A program made the position numbers and the translations under genes. Source: Motacilla alba alba (lineage: Eukaryota > Chordata > Aves > Passeriformes > Motacillidae). Taken from it: a DNA stretch of 64,000 nt. How positions within the stretch are numbered: position 1 is the stretch's first letter; each line of letters begins with the position of its first letter. Of the stretch, positions 23,663-35,819 are shown piece after piece. Below the pieces are notes generated by a model, which was not told the origin of the DNA, did no database searches, and was given only the letters and a program-made list of their open reading frames with translations. Where the stretch lies: positions 33,632,911 to 33,696,910 of the forward strand of contig NC_052046.1 in assembly GCF_015832195.1 (NCBI RefSeq), written 5' to 3'.

Positions 23663-25085
23663 CTAGTTTAAATCTTTTTCAATAAGCCCAGTTAACTCCT
23701 GTGTTTGAACCTTTTTTCCCTTCTGAGATAGGTTCATCCCATCAGGTATTTTAAACCAAGTTCTCTACAGCTTACCTTATGGTCAAAAACCCTAAATTTT
23801 TTTCCAGCAATGCTAGCCTCAGAGCCACGCATTGACCTGATGGATCTACCTGTTCCTTTAAACATTATTTCTTACTACTGGAACAATAAAGCTACAACTA
23901 CCTGTGCTTGTCTGATCCTTCAACCAGTTGTCCTAAGGCCCTGATATCCTGTTTGGTTGTCCTTGGACTTCTCCTTGTTATCTTATCACCACTGACTTGA
24001 AGAACTAATAGTGGGTAATAACTGGAGGGCCTTACTAGGCTGCAGAGCATTTTAGCAATACCTCTTACCACAGCCCCAGGAAGGGAGAAGATTTTCCTGT
24101 TGGTTGGGTCTGGTTTGCATATTGGGCCCTCTCTTCCATTAGAAGAGAGCCACCTCTGACAACCACCTTTCTTTTGCTCCTAACCGAGTTTGTAAAGGAG
24201 GGGTTAGATCATGTTGACCTAAGTGCCCTAAGCTGCCCTTTATCCTAGAAGGACATGTTGCAGTGTGTTTTTACTCCTAATGGTATGTTCTGTTATTGCC
24301 CAAGTTAATGGTTTGGTCCAAATTATACCCTCCCGCCCCACTGTCAGTTAACTCCAAGTTCCCTGTCAATCCTACCTAGTGCCAACCCCCTGCTTGGAAT
24401 TCCCCTTCAGAAATCCCCCAAAGTACCGTGTCCCATTAGTCCATGTGACCCAACACCACCCCCCACTGCTTCCCTCAAAGGAAGATGCTTTTGTGAACCC
24501 TGCCTTTTACTCCTCCCCAGGATACCTCCAATTAGCTGCTGGTTTATTCCCTCCCCTTGAATTGCCCCCATTTAAAGGCCCCTACATACCTATGTTCTGT
24601 CTTTAGTCCTTGATGCTTCCATAGAATAAATCCTTTTAGAAACCATAGTAAAGACCTCTCCCTTGTCCTTGTTCCTGCTCTCAATGATTAACAGCTTGTG
24701 CCATGAAGATATAAGCCCTACAGCTGTATCTTGGATTGTGCTTTCTGGAAACAGCCCACTCTTGGCCCAGTGCCAGGAGCTGGCTGGGGAGAAATCCAGT
24801 GCAGTGTCAAGGACCCTCATCCACCTTATCTGTCCTTCTAGTTCCAGGGCCTCATATCTGCTATAAAATGTGCCAGTCCTACTTGCCATTGTCAAGTTTC
24901 TGCCTTCCTCCCATTATGGGCAGTGGCCAGCTTCTAGCCTTCATGTTCAACAGATCCTTGACTGCTTGAGGGTTCCACTACAGTGGAGGTTTGAGACTCC
25001 TGAGATTGTGCCATCTCTGAGAGTAACTTCTTGATCTCTTGCTCATTTTCTCGAATACTAGATAGCTTATTCACTTCCTCCTTGT
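23663..25085 (-). pseudogene. CR1 ORF1 with esterase-like (SGNH) domain (broken)
   Basis: Some CR1 elements have an ORF1 with an SGNH/GDSL esterase-like domain, probably aiding RNA particle formation or membrane contact. The minus strand keeps its landmarks. An N-terminal acidic helix-like segment EEVNKLSSIRENEQEIKKLL lies at about 25025-25083, and RYEALELE at about 24835-24858. KVVVRGGSLL lies near 24140-24170 (block I, normally GDSLL). PGAVVRGIAKMLCSLV and YYPLLVLQVSGD are at about 23985-24085. DGMNLSQKGKK (block V, normally DGVHLS) ends at the stop TAG, 23663-23665. The block I aspartate and the block V catalytic histidine are replaced by glycine and asparagine. Frameshifts, stops and a probable insertion (24215-24590) break it. 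Recognition is by motif order and I am fairly confident. Confidence 0.8.
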
Positions 25086-25099
25086 TTTACACTAATTCT

Positions 25100-27380
25100 C
25101 TTCTTGGGAAAGGAAAAACAAATGAAAGTTATTGAAACAGTTCAAATTGGATTTGTGGGGACAGGGAGGAGAGTTTTTGATGTCCTAATCTAAAATAAAT
25201 ATATGGTCAGACAAGGTTAATAAAAATAATGATGATGAGATAATCCAAACACTGGGCAAAGCTGTGGCAAATCAAACTGATTGATTAGTCTTCTTTTAGA
25301 GAAAGACTTCTGTGGACACAAAGTAGAAAAAGTACAGTGCACTGAGTGTTTTGAAACTGATGTAAAGGAAAGGCTTTAACGTTTCAGAACTCAGTAAACT
25401 CAAATTAAAGATTACACTCTTTTCTATTACCTGAGATTGTAACTCAACTGCACAATTAGATCAGAGAGCTTGAGATATGAGGGATTTTGCATGGCACACA
25501 AATAGGGCTTTTTCTGTTTGAAGAAGACCCTTTGGATTTGGAGCAAGCCAGCTAGGAGCCAGATCTGACCAGTCTGTAAAAGAGCGCTGCACCTGCTACA
25601 TTTTTATTTATAAGCAGGGACCTGATATTCAGTTTTCTTTGCATCCTGAAGTGGCACTCCAGGGTGTCTGATGTGATGTCCAGGAGTAAGTGAATGTGTG
25701 GTTTCCCTTGTTGGAAGTCTGCATGTTTTAAAGCAAAGCATTCTTTGTTGAGAATATAATCTGGCATAAAGTCTACATGGCTGTTATAGCTAAGAGACGG
25801 CTGTCCTGTTGCTCCCTGGGCATTATGGAAACTTTAGTTCCTCTTTCTTCACTCCATTTATTGATGTCTGTCTTCAAGGCAGTGTGGTGTGTTGACCTAG
25901 ATCTTGATCAGAAAATGACTGAAATAAATGATCCACTATAAAGTTTCTGAGAGGCTGTTCCTTTCACCTCACTTTAAATTTGATTTTTCTCCTTCCTGTT
26001 CATTCTGCTGCTCTTCTCTCTATCTGTCTCTGCTCACTTTCCTATCCATTTCTGCTCAGCCCTTTTCCTGCCCTTTTTAATTTATTCGTCTTATATTCCT
26101 GCATGCTCTTTCCTATGCTTCATTCTTCCCTGCAGTCTTTCCTATGTCCTTCCTTTATCTTGCATATCCAAACATCTTATTTAATCTACTCTTTTTTTTT
26201 TCCCTCCAAATATCTTATCCTTTGAGCTTTTCCTTCCTATCTTTGGCTAGTAATAATGGTTATCTCTTCATGTGAGGGAATTGGAGATGTACAGTTAAAG
26301 GGCATACTCTATTACTTTCCTTCGCACACTCTCTCCTTGTTCTATTCCTTCAGTAAATTTTTCCAGTCTTTTCTTTCTACTCTTGTGCTGCACACCCTGA
26401 AGCTCAGTGCTTTGCCAGTTTTCTCCAGGAGGTTGTGGCAATTATTTTTTTTACCCTCTTGTGGCAGGATTTTCTGGCTTTACTTTGATTTCCTAGTTTT
26501 TACTTCTCTTCTCCTCTTTCCCACTGTTCTTCTTTAGCTCTCATTGCTCCATTATCTCCTCTTTCAGAGGAAGTTTTCGTCATAAAAAAGGGAAAGGATT
26601 GCAAAGTCTGCTAACATGAACAGTCCCATACCCACCCTTTACACACATTTAAACTAACTGCACAAACCCACAGAGAGTATAATGAGGTGAAAAGCAGCAG
26701 GAACCTAGATTTCTCCTTGCTCTCTAGAAGTTCTTTGTTTGCCAGAACTCTGACTTCTGGTGAACAGAAGGTTTAATCTCTAAGTACAAGTTTATTTGCA
26801 ATTCATGAATTTCTTACTGAAATGGACATGTGAAATAGTTGAACGATGCTTCACAATGGGGTTGGGGTACTGTAGCTGAAGTTCAGCGTGGCCTTAGACC
26901 ACTTCTGAGTCTCTTTTGTCCAAAGGCTGATTTTTGTTCTGTGATCATATTTCATTCCTGCCCCACATCTTCGCTATTGTCTGTGAAGCTAGGTGGTTGG
27001 TTATGTTAATGAGAGTCAAGGAGATGGAAGGAAAGAAGCAGCCAAGACCTTTCTTGAAATGCATGACTTGGCTGGAATTTTATGTCTTCCTGTTACTGAT
27101 TTTGACTAGGTTGGGTTTTGGTTTTGCTTTCTTTTAGTTTTGTTTATTGTTTGTTTTGTTTTGGTTTGGTTTGGTTTTTTCCAGTTGTTTTTTTTTTAGC
27201 TTCTTTCCTTGGTTTCCTAATTCTTAAAAATGGAGGAGGAGAAATACTTTGGGAAGGTTGAGAGGCAATCTCTAGTGGCATGGCATGCGTACTAACTTCT
27301 AGTAAACTAGAAGAAATTTCATCATAACTGAGTTAAAAACTTTTTCTTGTTAGAAAATTGGTCCCCTGTTGAGTCACCAA
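25100..27380. other. Non-coding sequence with a long pyrimidine-rich stretch
   Basis: No gene or transposon was recognised. From about 25975 to 26545 the plus strand is strongly pyrimidine-biased, with repeated tcctttcc/ttcttcc/ctctg words. The two open frames there (25980-26225 and 26256-26537) read as leucine/phenylalanine/serine-rich peptides for that reason. A T/G-rich tract of tttgttttgg units lies at about 27105-27195. The open frame at 25552-25767 (minus) has no recognisable motif. Confidence 0.65.
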
Positions 27381-27383
27381 TTC

Positions 27384-27401
27384 AACTCAATTAATTGAGT
27401 T
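27384..27401. repeat. 18-bp perfect palindrome
   Basis: The sequence AACTCAATTAATTGAGTT equals its own reverse complement. Its centre AATTAATT resembles a paired homeodomain binding site. One such palindrome is about what chance gives in this much AT-rich DNA. Confidence 0.9.
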
Positions 27402-30400
27402 TTTCTTATGTATAGACGTGAAACAAAATGTAAAAGAGGAGGAAGCCAGAGGAAGTAAAACCACAAAAGATGAATTGGAGGTCTCTCATATTGAAAAATT
27501 GGTCTCAGTACTGACCTAGTCCTTACTTTATAACATTATGTGTACATTAGGTCCTATTTATGGTACTGCATTTTAAAAATCAGCATTTTTTTAATAAAGT
27601 GAATCTACTATTTAAACTATACCTCTAAAACAATAAACAAGAAAACCCCCAAACTGTGTCTTGCTTTTATTCACTTTCCCTCACTACTGCTTGGTGGAAT
27701 GCATCCTTTCTTTATTCCTGGAGCTGAAGAAAGGTAATAATTAAGGGACTTGGTGCTGTGTCCCTGTGAATACATGGGTGTAGGCAGTAGGATTTGTCCT
27801 TCCTCAGTATAGGGAAGAGGCTGGGAAGGAATCACTCCCTTCTGAACCAGAATTAAATGCTACTCTTGACCACAGAATGATAAGTAAATTCATCCTTCCT
27901 GTGCATGATAAATGTCAGTTCATTGACTTCTCTCACAATTACAAACATAATATCAAGTTCTTGCATATCAGCAGAACTGCAGTACCAGGCTGTGTGTTTG
28001 CTTCTAGCTTTTGGCAAAGTAAGGTGAAAGTCCTTTTCTTAAATTTAAATGGAAGAGATTTAAATTACCTCACACTTGCAGTGGGCTAAAAGCCAGCACA
28101 CAGCTTATTACAGTAGCATGGCTGATAGGAAATTCATCACGCTATGGCGACTCGATCATGTAACTGACCCTTTCCGTAATGTCTTACACTGATAAGACAG
28201 CTTGTAATAGGATTTTATGTGAACATTATCCAGGATATCCTGGTAAAAACACTTAAAATCTGAAGGTAGTTAATGGTAGAAAGGGCAGCTTCATTAATAA
28301 TTATTTTCCACAGGTAGAGAAGTAAGTAGTTCCTGTAACAGAGGAATGCAGTAGATTGTATTAGCAGAGAGAAATTCTGCTGTAGCTTCACTAGCAAAGT
28401 CTTGAGCCAGCCCTGTCTGCTGTCAGGGAGAGCTCTTCAGCCAGCACAACCCTGGTTACAGATCGACACACCTATCATTAAAGCTCCCCTAAAAAAAGGG
28501 GAGTGCAGTTCACTAGCTTCTAGCAGCAGGTTTATGGGGACTCTCAAAATTATAAGATTTTTTTGCCATTCTCTATCACTCATTCTATCTAAACTGATAT
28601 GAGATAACACAGATTTTAACATGAAAAAACATCCTAGTTTCAAAACAGCGAAGTTTTTGGGCATAACTGAAGATTGTGAAGTTACCAGCAGCCACTGAAT
28701 TTTGGTTGGGTTTTTCCCAGCTTCACTGTCTTTCTCCTCCCTTTGGTGGGGATCAGGATCAGGATTAATGCTGCACTGGGATTCTCTCTGACATCCACCA
28801 TAATCAATGTTTCTAATCAGTGTTGCTCTGCTGGCATCATGTGTGGAACAGAACAGAGTGCCCAGTCAGCACAACACAGGGGCAGGGAGAGAATGAGGAA
28901 GGGAGCGAGAGAGATGCAGGGAAGAGGTTGATAACAAATTAAAGAGTCAATCTTGAAAAAGAAGACAAAGCAGTCTTCAAGTATTTGTTGCAATTCAAGA
29001 GGAATGTGGTTAGATTGTGCACTTAACCTCATGCCTTCTATCTTGGTGAGTACTTCATCATTCTTGTTTATTGGCATCAGGACCTGCAGTAGCACTTGCT
29101 CGAATTTCATGTGCTTCCCTGTTCACTGCAAGTATAGTTTGAAGAAACCTGATGATGCAGAGGGCAGTTAGCAAAGATGGCCTCTCAGAGAAAACCTCTT
29201 GAAATTTGCTGCTGTATTATGTATTGGTGTGATTTATCTCCCACATGCAATTTTAGACTATCCTCACAGTGAAAATAATCACAAGTTTCAAATAATAAAA
29301 GTAGCTTGAAAATGCTGTGTTTTACCAAATAAAATTGTACCAGAAAAAGTGTAATTCAGTAACTGGAATAATCATAGAGGACTGTATTGAAAGAGAGAGC
29401 AAGTGAGGAGAAACACTAGAAAAAATCACATAAAAAGAAAGAAATAGAAAGTTGAAAATATTGATGACAAATATTAGTCTTAAATTTATGTAACAAAGCA
29501 ACATTTCAGGTATCTTTTTCAAAACTTGAAGAATACGAGTGCATGAATGCTCACTCTGGGCTGTTGGAGAGTCCGTTGTGTGTCATTAAATATACAGACC
29601 TATCTATCTTACTAGGCTGTGTTTTATGAGAAAACATAATTACTCCTTGATCTGCAGCTCAGTTCCTCAAAAGTCTACCTCAAGTCTTCTGACAGCCATC
29701 TGCTAGTTCATGAAAACTAGCATAAGAAAAGTCCATTTGACAAGAAGCTTCATGTAAATGAAACCTTTTCTTAGTAGTTCTGAGATCAAAAGTGGCATAT
29801 TGATATCCTCTTCCTGTTGTTAGATGTTGCATTTTTTTCTGTGTTGGGCATATTAATATTCCTTGCTTAAATTCAATACTTGCACCCTTAGTTGTTTGGG
29901 GGGAATTTTTAAACAAAAAGGTGAAGCTTAGTTTTTATTTTTTATTTTATTTTAATAATCAGCAATTGATTTTGTAAACTAATGCCACCGCCATTACTTT
30001 AGCTCAGCAGCAAATGGGAAAAAGAACCTCTGTATTGATGCTGTGTGCCAAGTAGATTATATTTCTTTAAAAAGATACATTGTCTTTCTTTTGCATGTAG
30101 AAGAATGATTTAAAATTATTTCATTACATATCAAAGGCTTTCCTCTCTCTTTAGATCTTTATCAAATACTTTTATGAGACACTTTTAGAAGGTTCTGACT
30201 CTACGGAAGGTAATAAGATGGTTCCCTTTGAAGAAAATCTAAACCTACAAATGAAAGAGTATGTGCTTTTGAAATGCTGTAAGAAGAGTTTTTATAGTGG
30301 TGCAGAGGACAGAAGAATCTGATCTGCTTAGAAGAAATTATTATTTAACAGTTTAAACAACATCACTTCCAGAAGAACACATTTTTAAAATAAGTATCTG

Positions 30401-33400
30401 TTTTACATTTATAATGGTATAAAACTCTTTGACATGGTAAAGGTCACACTCCTCAGAGTTAGAGATCATGTCTGCAGTAGCCATATTATGCTCATTGAAT
30501 GAAAGAGCTTTACTCAGGAAAATGAACTTATTACTACATGCCTGGCATACTTTCATATGTTCTGGGGATAGAAGGTTTTAAATTCATGTGTGGAACACCT
30601 AATTCCTCTGGGCATATGCCTCTTTGCAAGACTCAAATCCTCCAGCTTCTGTGAAGCCATTAGGAACTGGGTCATCTACTATGCAGAGGGCATATGCTGT
30701 CTGTGCTTTCCTATTTGCTCTTCTTTGACAGCCCTCTGATGACTGTCCCCCAGCAGACACAACTCTCTACAGCCCCTTTCTCAGCTGCTTAGTTTTTGGA
30801 TATAAAGATATCTTCCTGCTTTGTGTAGTCTATCTTTAGCTGCATCTTTCCTTGCTGTAGGTCTAACTTTTCTCACATTTTAATCCTGCCCAATTTATTC
30901 TTAAAATTGATGGTGCCATTTTGATAGAGATTCCTTCCACACAGCATAAAACATAAGGGGAAATCCACTGTTAGACTTTTATTGCTGTCTTAACAATCTC
31001 ACTGCAATCAGCAGATAAGAGAGAGACAGGCTGTTCTCAGAGATGTGGTAGGATGACAGGCAACAGCCCATTCTGTAGCACGAAAAATTCCAGTGAGATA
31101 TTAGGAAAACATTGCCATGAAAATATTAAAGCAGTCAAGGGAGTTTCAGGGTGTGTTGAAGAGTTGTTTTATTCTTGGATTAATTCAAAGCTTGACACAG
31201 TTCTGAATTTATGATTGTTCAGCCTGCTTTGTTTGGAAACTTGAATAAGGTGTTCTACAAAGGTCTTTTCCAGCCTGCACCATTTCAATGAAAGGTAAGT
31301 CCCCCTTACTATTGAGCTACTTTTGTCTCTCCTTGAACAAGAGTTCAATGAGCACATGCTTTTCTATTTGTTGTAATCTGTGGCCTAAGTAATGCTGTCA
31401 ATGTAGCTCACATCCGCTTTTAGTCCATCTGAAGGAGTGGTAGTATGCTTTGTAAAAGGACAGCAGTGTTTTGTATTTAGTATGCAGTTGAAGCTGTGTA
31501 AAACAAACCAACCAACCAACCAATCAACCAACAAACCATCCCACCTGAAACTGGAAACACAAATAAATCAACAAACCCAACAAGAATCTCAACAAAACAA
31601 AACAAAAGAAAAATTCCAAGCCCCCAGCTTGCTATTCAGAAGTGCAAGACCTGTATGGACAATACAAAGACAAATTTACCCCCAAGCTCTTTGAAATGAT
31701 TATTTGTTCTGACTTTTAATTTTCTGGGGATTTTTTAGGACTTAAATTTAAAGAATGTGTCTTCTGTTATTTATTTTTTATGTGATCTGCAGGTTTTAGA
31801 TATGAAAATACACTTTTGGCACAAATATATTTCAAAGACAGCTTCCTCAGAGATACCATGGGAAGACAACTTGTTTTTAGGAACTGTTATTGTCTTTAAG
31901 CAGTATTTTGCATTAGCTTAAACTATACCAAAGGTATATAATTTAATATCCCTATACAGAGATTTCCAGAAGTTTAAATACATGCATTTAAAAATCCCAT
32001 GTAGTGAAAACTTTGGTAGGTATAGAAGAACCCTGAATCAGAGATACATTCATCAGACAAAAAGGCAGGTGGCTCAAGTGCAGATGAAGGGAAAATTAAA
32101 AACACAAATATGGGAGAGAGAGTAATAAAGTGGCATTGCTTCAAAAGGTGGTCACCAGCAGGATGAAAAAATTTCCTTATTTTTGAAGTAAAACGCAAAG
32201 GTTTTTGTTCATGTCATTAAAACCGAGATCTGACTTTAAAAGTTTGTTGCAGCAAAGATGTTAAATGTTTGTTTCACTTTAAATCAGTGAATAAATGCAT
32301 TCACTTTTATGGATCAGCGCCAAAGACTAATCATGTTGAATTCTTTATATGCGCAACAGATATTACGACATAATTGCCAAGATAGCTCATGATGAAATGG
32401 TGAACTAGTTATTCCTTACACTGATAATTTTTCTTTCTTCTGAAACATTGCTTCTACACTTTTGTTTTCATTCATCTCCATTTTTTTTATTCATCTCTGT
32501 TTTTTGCTGTTTGTCTTCCGATGAGTATGTTTTAAAACTGAGAGCCACACAATCGCTGTTGGTATTTTGCTTGAACTGATGTCAATATCTGTCTGAAAGC
32601 TTTACTTTGAAATGTGACATAAACATACTTTGATTCCAGCATAATTGTATCTCAATCCATTAGTAACTGATGTTTCCTTTTTGTCTTCTGGTATTACAAA
32701 AAACCCACTTGGAAAGAAATTTCTCAAATCCTAAATTAATAAATATACTTTCAGGGGATGATTGGCATTTTTATAGATATTAACAAATACTTCTCTTACA
32801 AATAAAAATTATTGAAAAAAATCAGCTTTATAAGTAGTTGCTTTATGAAGTGTTATTTTTTATAGATAATATATTTTAATAAGTTTAGGGATCCTTACTG
32901 TCTGTGATATGGGAAAAATACTTTAATTTCTCTTAATTATTCCTGTGATTCATGAGTTATGACCTTTCTCAGGGATGAAAATGAATGCCAGTTCTTCCAT
33001 GAGCAAAATGTGCACAGTGGGAATACAGAACCCACACAGGTATTAAAGCAACCAATGTCCTGAAATGAGCAGATCAGCAGCGGCATTAAGAAGCAAATAT
33101 TCTGCATTCAATCTGACAGCTGGAGTGGTTTGGTTATATATGTAGTGGATAAATAGCCCAGTAATTAAGTAGGAATACCATTAACAGTTTAGGTGGAAAT
33201 AACTCCAAAGTTGTCCCCTGGGACACCAGAGGAGAAGTAAAAGGCCACAAGAATGATGTTGTATGTGTTTTTTGGGGTAATACATTAGGGGCTATCTGGT
33301 AGCTTCTTCCAGAGTGCTTGCACACTTTTTTGGGAGCATCTTCCTCACAGTGGACAAAGTGCAGAGGCAGAGCAGAGCAAAAAATAACCACCTATTATTT

Positions 33401-34435
33401 AGGAGAGACAGCCACAGGCAGTAGAAGAGCTGTCCCAGACATATAACATGTCAAAGTAGGGGTGCCTGGATATGTTTGCTGCAATTAAATGTGTGTTATT
33501 TTCTTCTGTGCAGAGGAATTGGGAGGTTATGTGTGGTAAATGCATTTCAATCCCTTCATCAATCTTTTGTTTAGGTGACATAGATTGTTCTAGCTGCACA
33601 TTTCTAATACTGGAATAATACTGGAAGGGTACTTACTGCCTATACAGAGAGGGCCCTGTTCTTCACAGGGCTGTAGGTCTGGTCCTGAAGCAGTCTAGGC
33701 ATGATTTTCTCCAAGGTGGCACCTAAAAAGACAGCAGTGAGGTACAAGCATTTAGGACATTGCTTTCTCTCCTACCCTCTGATTTGATTCTAGTGAGGCA
33801 AGTCTGAACACATTCCTCCCATCCTCATGGTATTGCTAGAGAGCTGGGAAGGAAAAAAAAAGCTTTTCGCCCCACATCACTCTTCCAGTGTCCAGGAACA
33901 ACTCTGCTGTAGTGCCAGCAAAGAGAGCAAGGACTGAGCAGAGTGCTGTCTTATTCTCTGCTAGGGACCAGTCTTTGGGGGGGAGGATTGTGCCAGCCTC
34001 CACGAAGCATTGCTTTCTGATGCTGTTATTGAGATTTCCTTTTCCTACTCTATCCTCTTTTCCAAGCTAACACTTGTCATGCTGTGTGGTACCTCCTATC
34101 CATCTTCAGGTCAGATGTTTCTATTTTCCAGCATAAGCACCCTTGGGTAGAAGGTGGAAAGGTCATCAGGGGGTTGGAAAGAGAGGAGGGGCTCAGTGGG
34201 GACAGCAGTTATCCCCTAGCAGAAGGGCTACCCAGCTGTTACTGCAATAAAACCTGGCATGCGCAATTCACCCCACAGTCCAACCACCAGAAAAATCTGT
34301 TCCTGCAACCAGCACCTCTGAAAACCTCAGATCTTGGATTCATGTGATCTGCGTTTTAAAATTGTCTTTCAGTTTTCTTAGCAATGTGTTTCTGACTTGC
34401 AGATAAGAGCCTGATGAGATGAGTTTAAAGGCTCC
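27402..34435. other. Unique AT-rich non-coding sequence
   Basis: No gene, RNA gene or recognisable mobile element was seen. A short hairpin (ctcccct/aggggag around six A) lies at 28484-28503, and a CCAA-type microsatellite at 31504-31537. The 33870-34350 part is somewhat GC-richer, but its open frames (33888-34070, 34084-34347) have no recognisable product. The 28700-28960 part is GA-rich toward its end. Everything else is typical AT-rich intergenic or intronic DNA. Confidence 0.6.
31504..31537. repeat. (CCAA)n-like short tandem repeat
   Basis: Imperfect units of acca/caac repeat about eight times and grade into A/C-rich sequence up to about 31610. It explains the asparagine/glutamine/threonine-rich open frame that crosses it. 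Confidence 0.8.
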
Positions 34436-34439
34436 AGTA

Positions 34440-35060
34440 CCACAGAACTGTAGCATCATCTAGGTTGGAAAAGACCCCTAAGATCATCAAGTCCCACCAT
34501 TAACCTACCACTTCCAAGTCCACTACTAAAGCACATCCCTAAGCATCACATCTACACATAAATACCTCTAGTTATGTATGTTGCCTCAACCCTGGGCAAC
34601 CTGTTCCAATTCTTGACCAGACCCTTGGAAAAGAAAATTTTCCTAATATCTAAACTAAATCTTCCCTGGAGAAACTTGAGGCCATTTGTTGACCTGTCAC
34701 TTCTTACCTGAGAGAAGAGATAAACCCTCATATCACTACAGCCTCCTTTTGGGTAGCTATAGAAAGTGATATGGTCACTCCTCTACAGCCTTCTTTTCCC
34801 CAGGCTGAACACCCCCCTGTCCCTCAGCTGCTCTTCATCAGACTTCTGCACCAGACCCCTCAACATCTCCATTGTCCTTCTCTGGACTTGCTCCATCACC
34901 TCAATGTCCTTTTTGTTGTGAGAGGCCCAGAACTGAACACAGCACTCAAGGTGTGGTCTCACCACTGCCAAGTACCAGAGGACAGTCACTGCTGGTCATA
35001 TGATTACTGACACAAGCCAGGACACTTCTGGCCTTCTTTGACACCTGGGAACACTGTCAG
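34440..35060 (-). mobile_element. CR1 LINE, 3' portion
   Basis: The low-coordinate side shows the inverted CR1 3' UTR (ggttggaaaagacccctaag, atcatcaagtccc). It runs continuously into the ORF2 C-terminus on the minus strand up to about 35060. The whole 3' UTR order is kept: ggcaacctgttcc, then tttcctaatatctaa, then ttgaggccatt. The element is 5'-truncated just downstream of the catalytic RT core. No duplicated target site is obvious, as expected for CR1, which often makes little or none. It is inactive. Confidence 0.93.
34783..35060 (-). pseudogene. CR1 ORF2 reverse transcriptase C-terminal fragment
   Basis: The minus-strand frame at 34783-34989 reads VRPHLECCVQFWASHNKKD, then EVMEQVQRRTMEMLRGL, then QLRDRGVFSLGKRRL. 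This is the conserved segment after the catalytic domain in CR1 reverse transcriptases. The catalytic aspartates lie upstream and are not in this copy. It is the cleanest CR1 protein relic in the window, but still a fragment without a start. Confidence 0.9.
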
Positions 35061-35766
35061 AAATTAAATAACCAATTTTTTTTTAATTTTAAAGGCTTCT
35101 AAAACATACAACATTTCTCATGGCTCAATTTATGATTCTTTGAGAATTTTGCAATATTGTTCTTTTCATGCAATCCTGTTCTTGTTTATTTGTATTCATT
35201 GTCTGACACTGAGAAGTCTTATGTAGCTTAACCATGGCAAAGGACATAAGTTCTATATGGCTCATTTGCTGTATATTTCTCCCTTCATTAGTTCTTGGTT
35301 CACAGTCTTGTATTACCCCATTCTCTGTTGTGACACCACTTAATGATCTGGTTTTGAGCCACTTTTCACATGCCTCAAGAAAAGCTAAGCCACTGCTAGC
35401 AACTCATTTAAAGCACAAACAACTGATCTCAATAGGACTCTGACAGGATTTCTTTTTTAAACTCTGTCTGTTTGACCTTTCAGAATTAGTCTTATCCTGC
35501 TCTTGCACTATTTTATCCTTAAATAGGCTCTCAGTCAGTATTTTCTTCAAAACGTAGAGGTTTAGACTTTATGAATTTATAGTTTCTATGATCCTTTCCA
35601 GTTTCAGAGAGAACCCCTGACTAATAATTTTTCACTTTCTGTGAATACTTGCTATTTCTCTGGATGCAGCACATATTGTCTTCTTGCCAGTGCTGCCACT
35701 GCTTAATGCTATGCCAAATGACCAAACTATCAAGTTTTTCAGTAATTTTCCTCCTAATAAGTTACG

Positions 35767-35819
35767 GTTTTTTTTTTTTTTGTTTTTTGGTTTTTTGGTT
35801 GTTTTTTTTTTTTTTTTGC
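35767..35819 (+). repeat. T-rich low-complexity tract
   Basis: T-runs are interrupted by single G or GG (ttttttggttttttggttg). It is a simple repeat. It could be the inverted tail of an unrecognised retroposed sequence, but nothing adjacent supports that. Confidence 0.85.

Larger units (their letters stand above)
22834..25090 (-). mobile_element. CR1 LINE with ORF1 and endonuclease remnants, RT deleted
   Basis: On the minus strand this block runs from the CR1 ORF1 N-terminal region (about 25085) through the ORF1 esterase-like domain (stop codon at 23663-23665), then the ORF2 endonuclease (23522 to about 23060). A CR1 3' end follows at 22834-22930, where the plus strand reads ggaatcactgaatac and gggacccacaatgatcatc. 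The order ORF1-endonuclease-3' end is that of a full-length CR1, but the reverse transcriptase is absent. Either this is one long copy with a large internal deletion, or a 5' part and a separate 3' tail have come to lie together. The part at about 24215-24590 does not read as CR1 in any frame I can follow and may be a small insertion. It is inactive. Confidence 0.85.

Noticed and set aside
25980..26537. Two leucine/serine-rich frames resembling signal or membrane peptides
   Set aside because: They result from pyrimidine-rich DNA; no start context, splice site or motif supports them.
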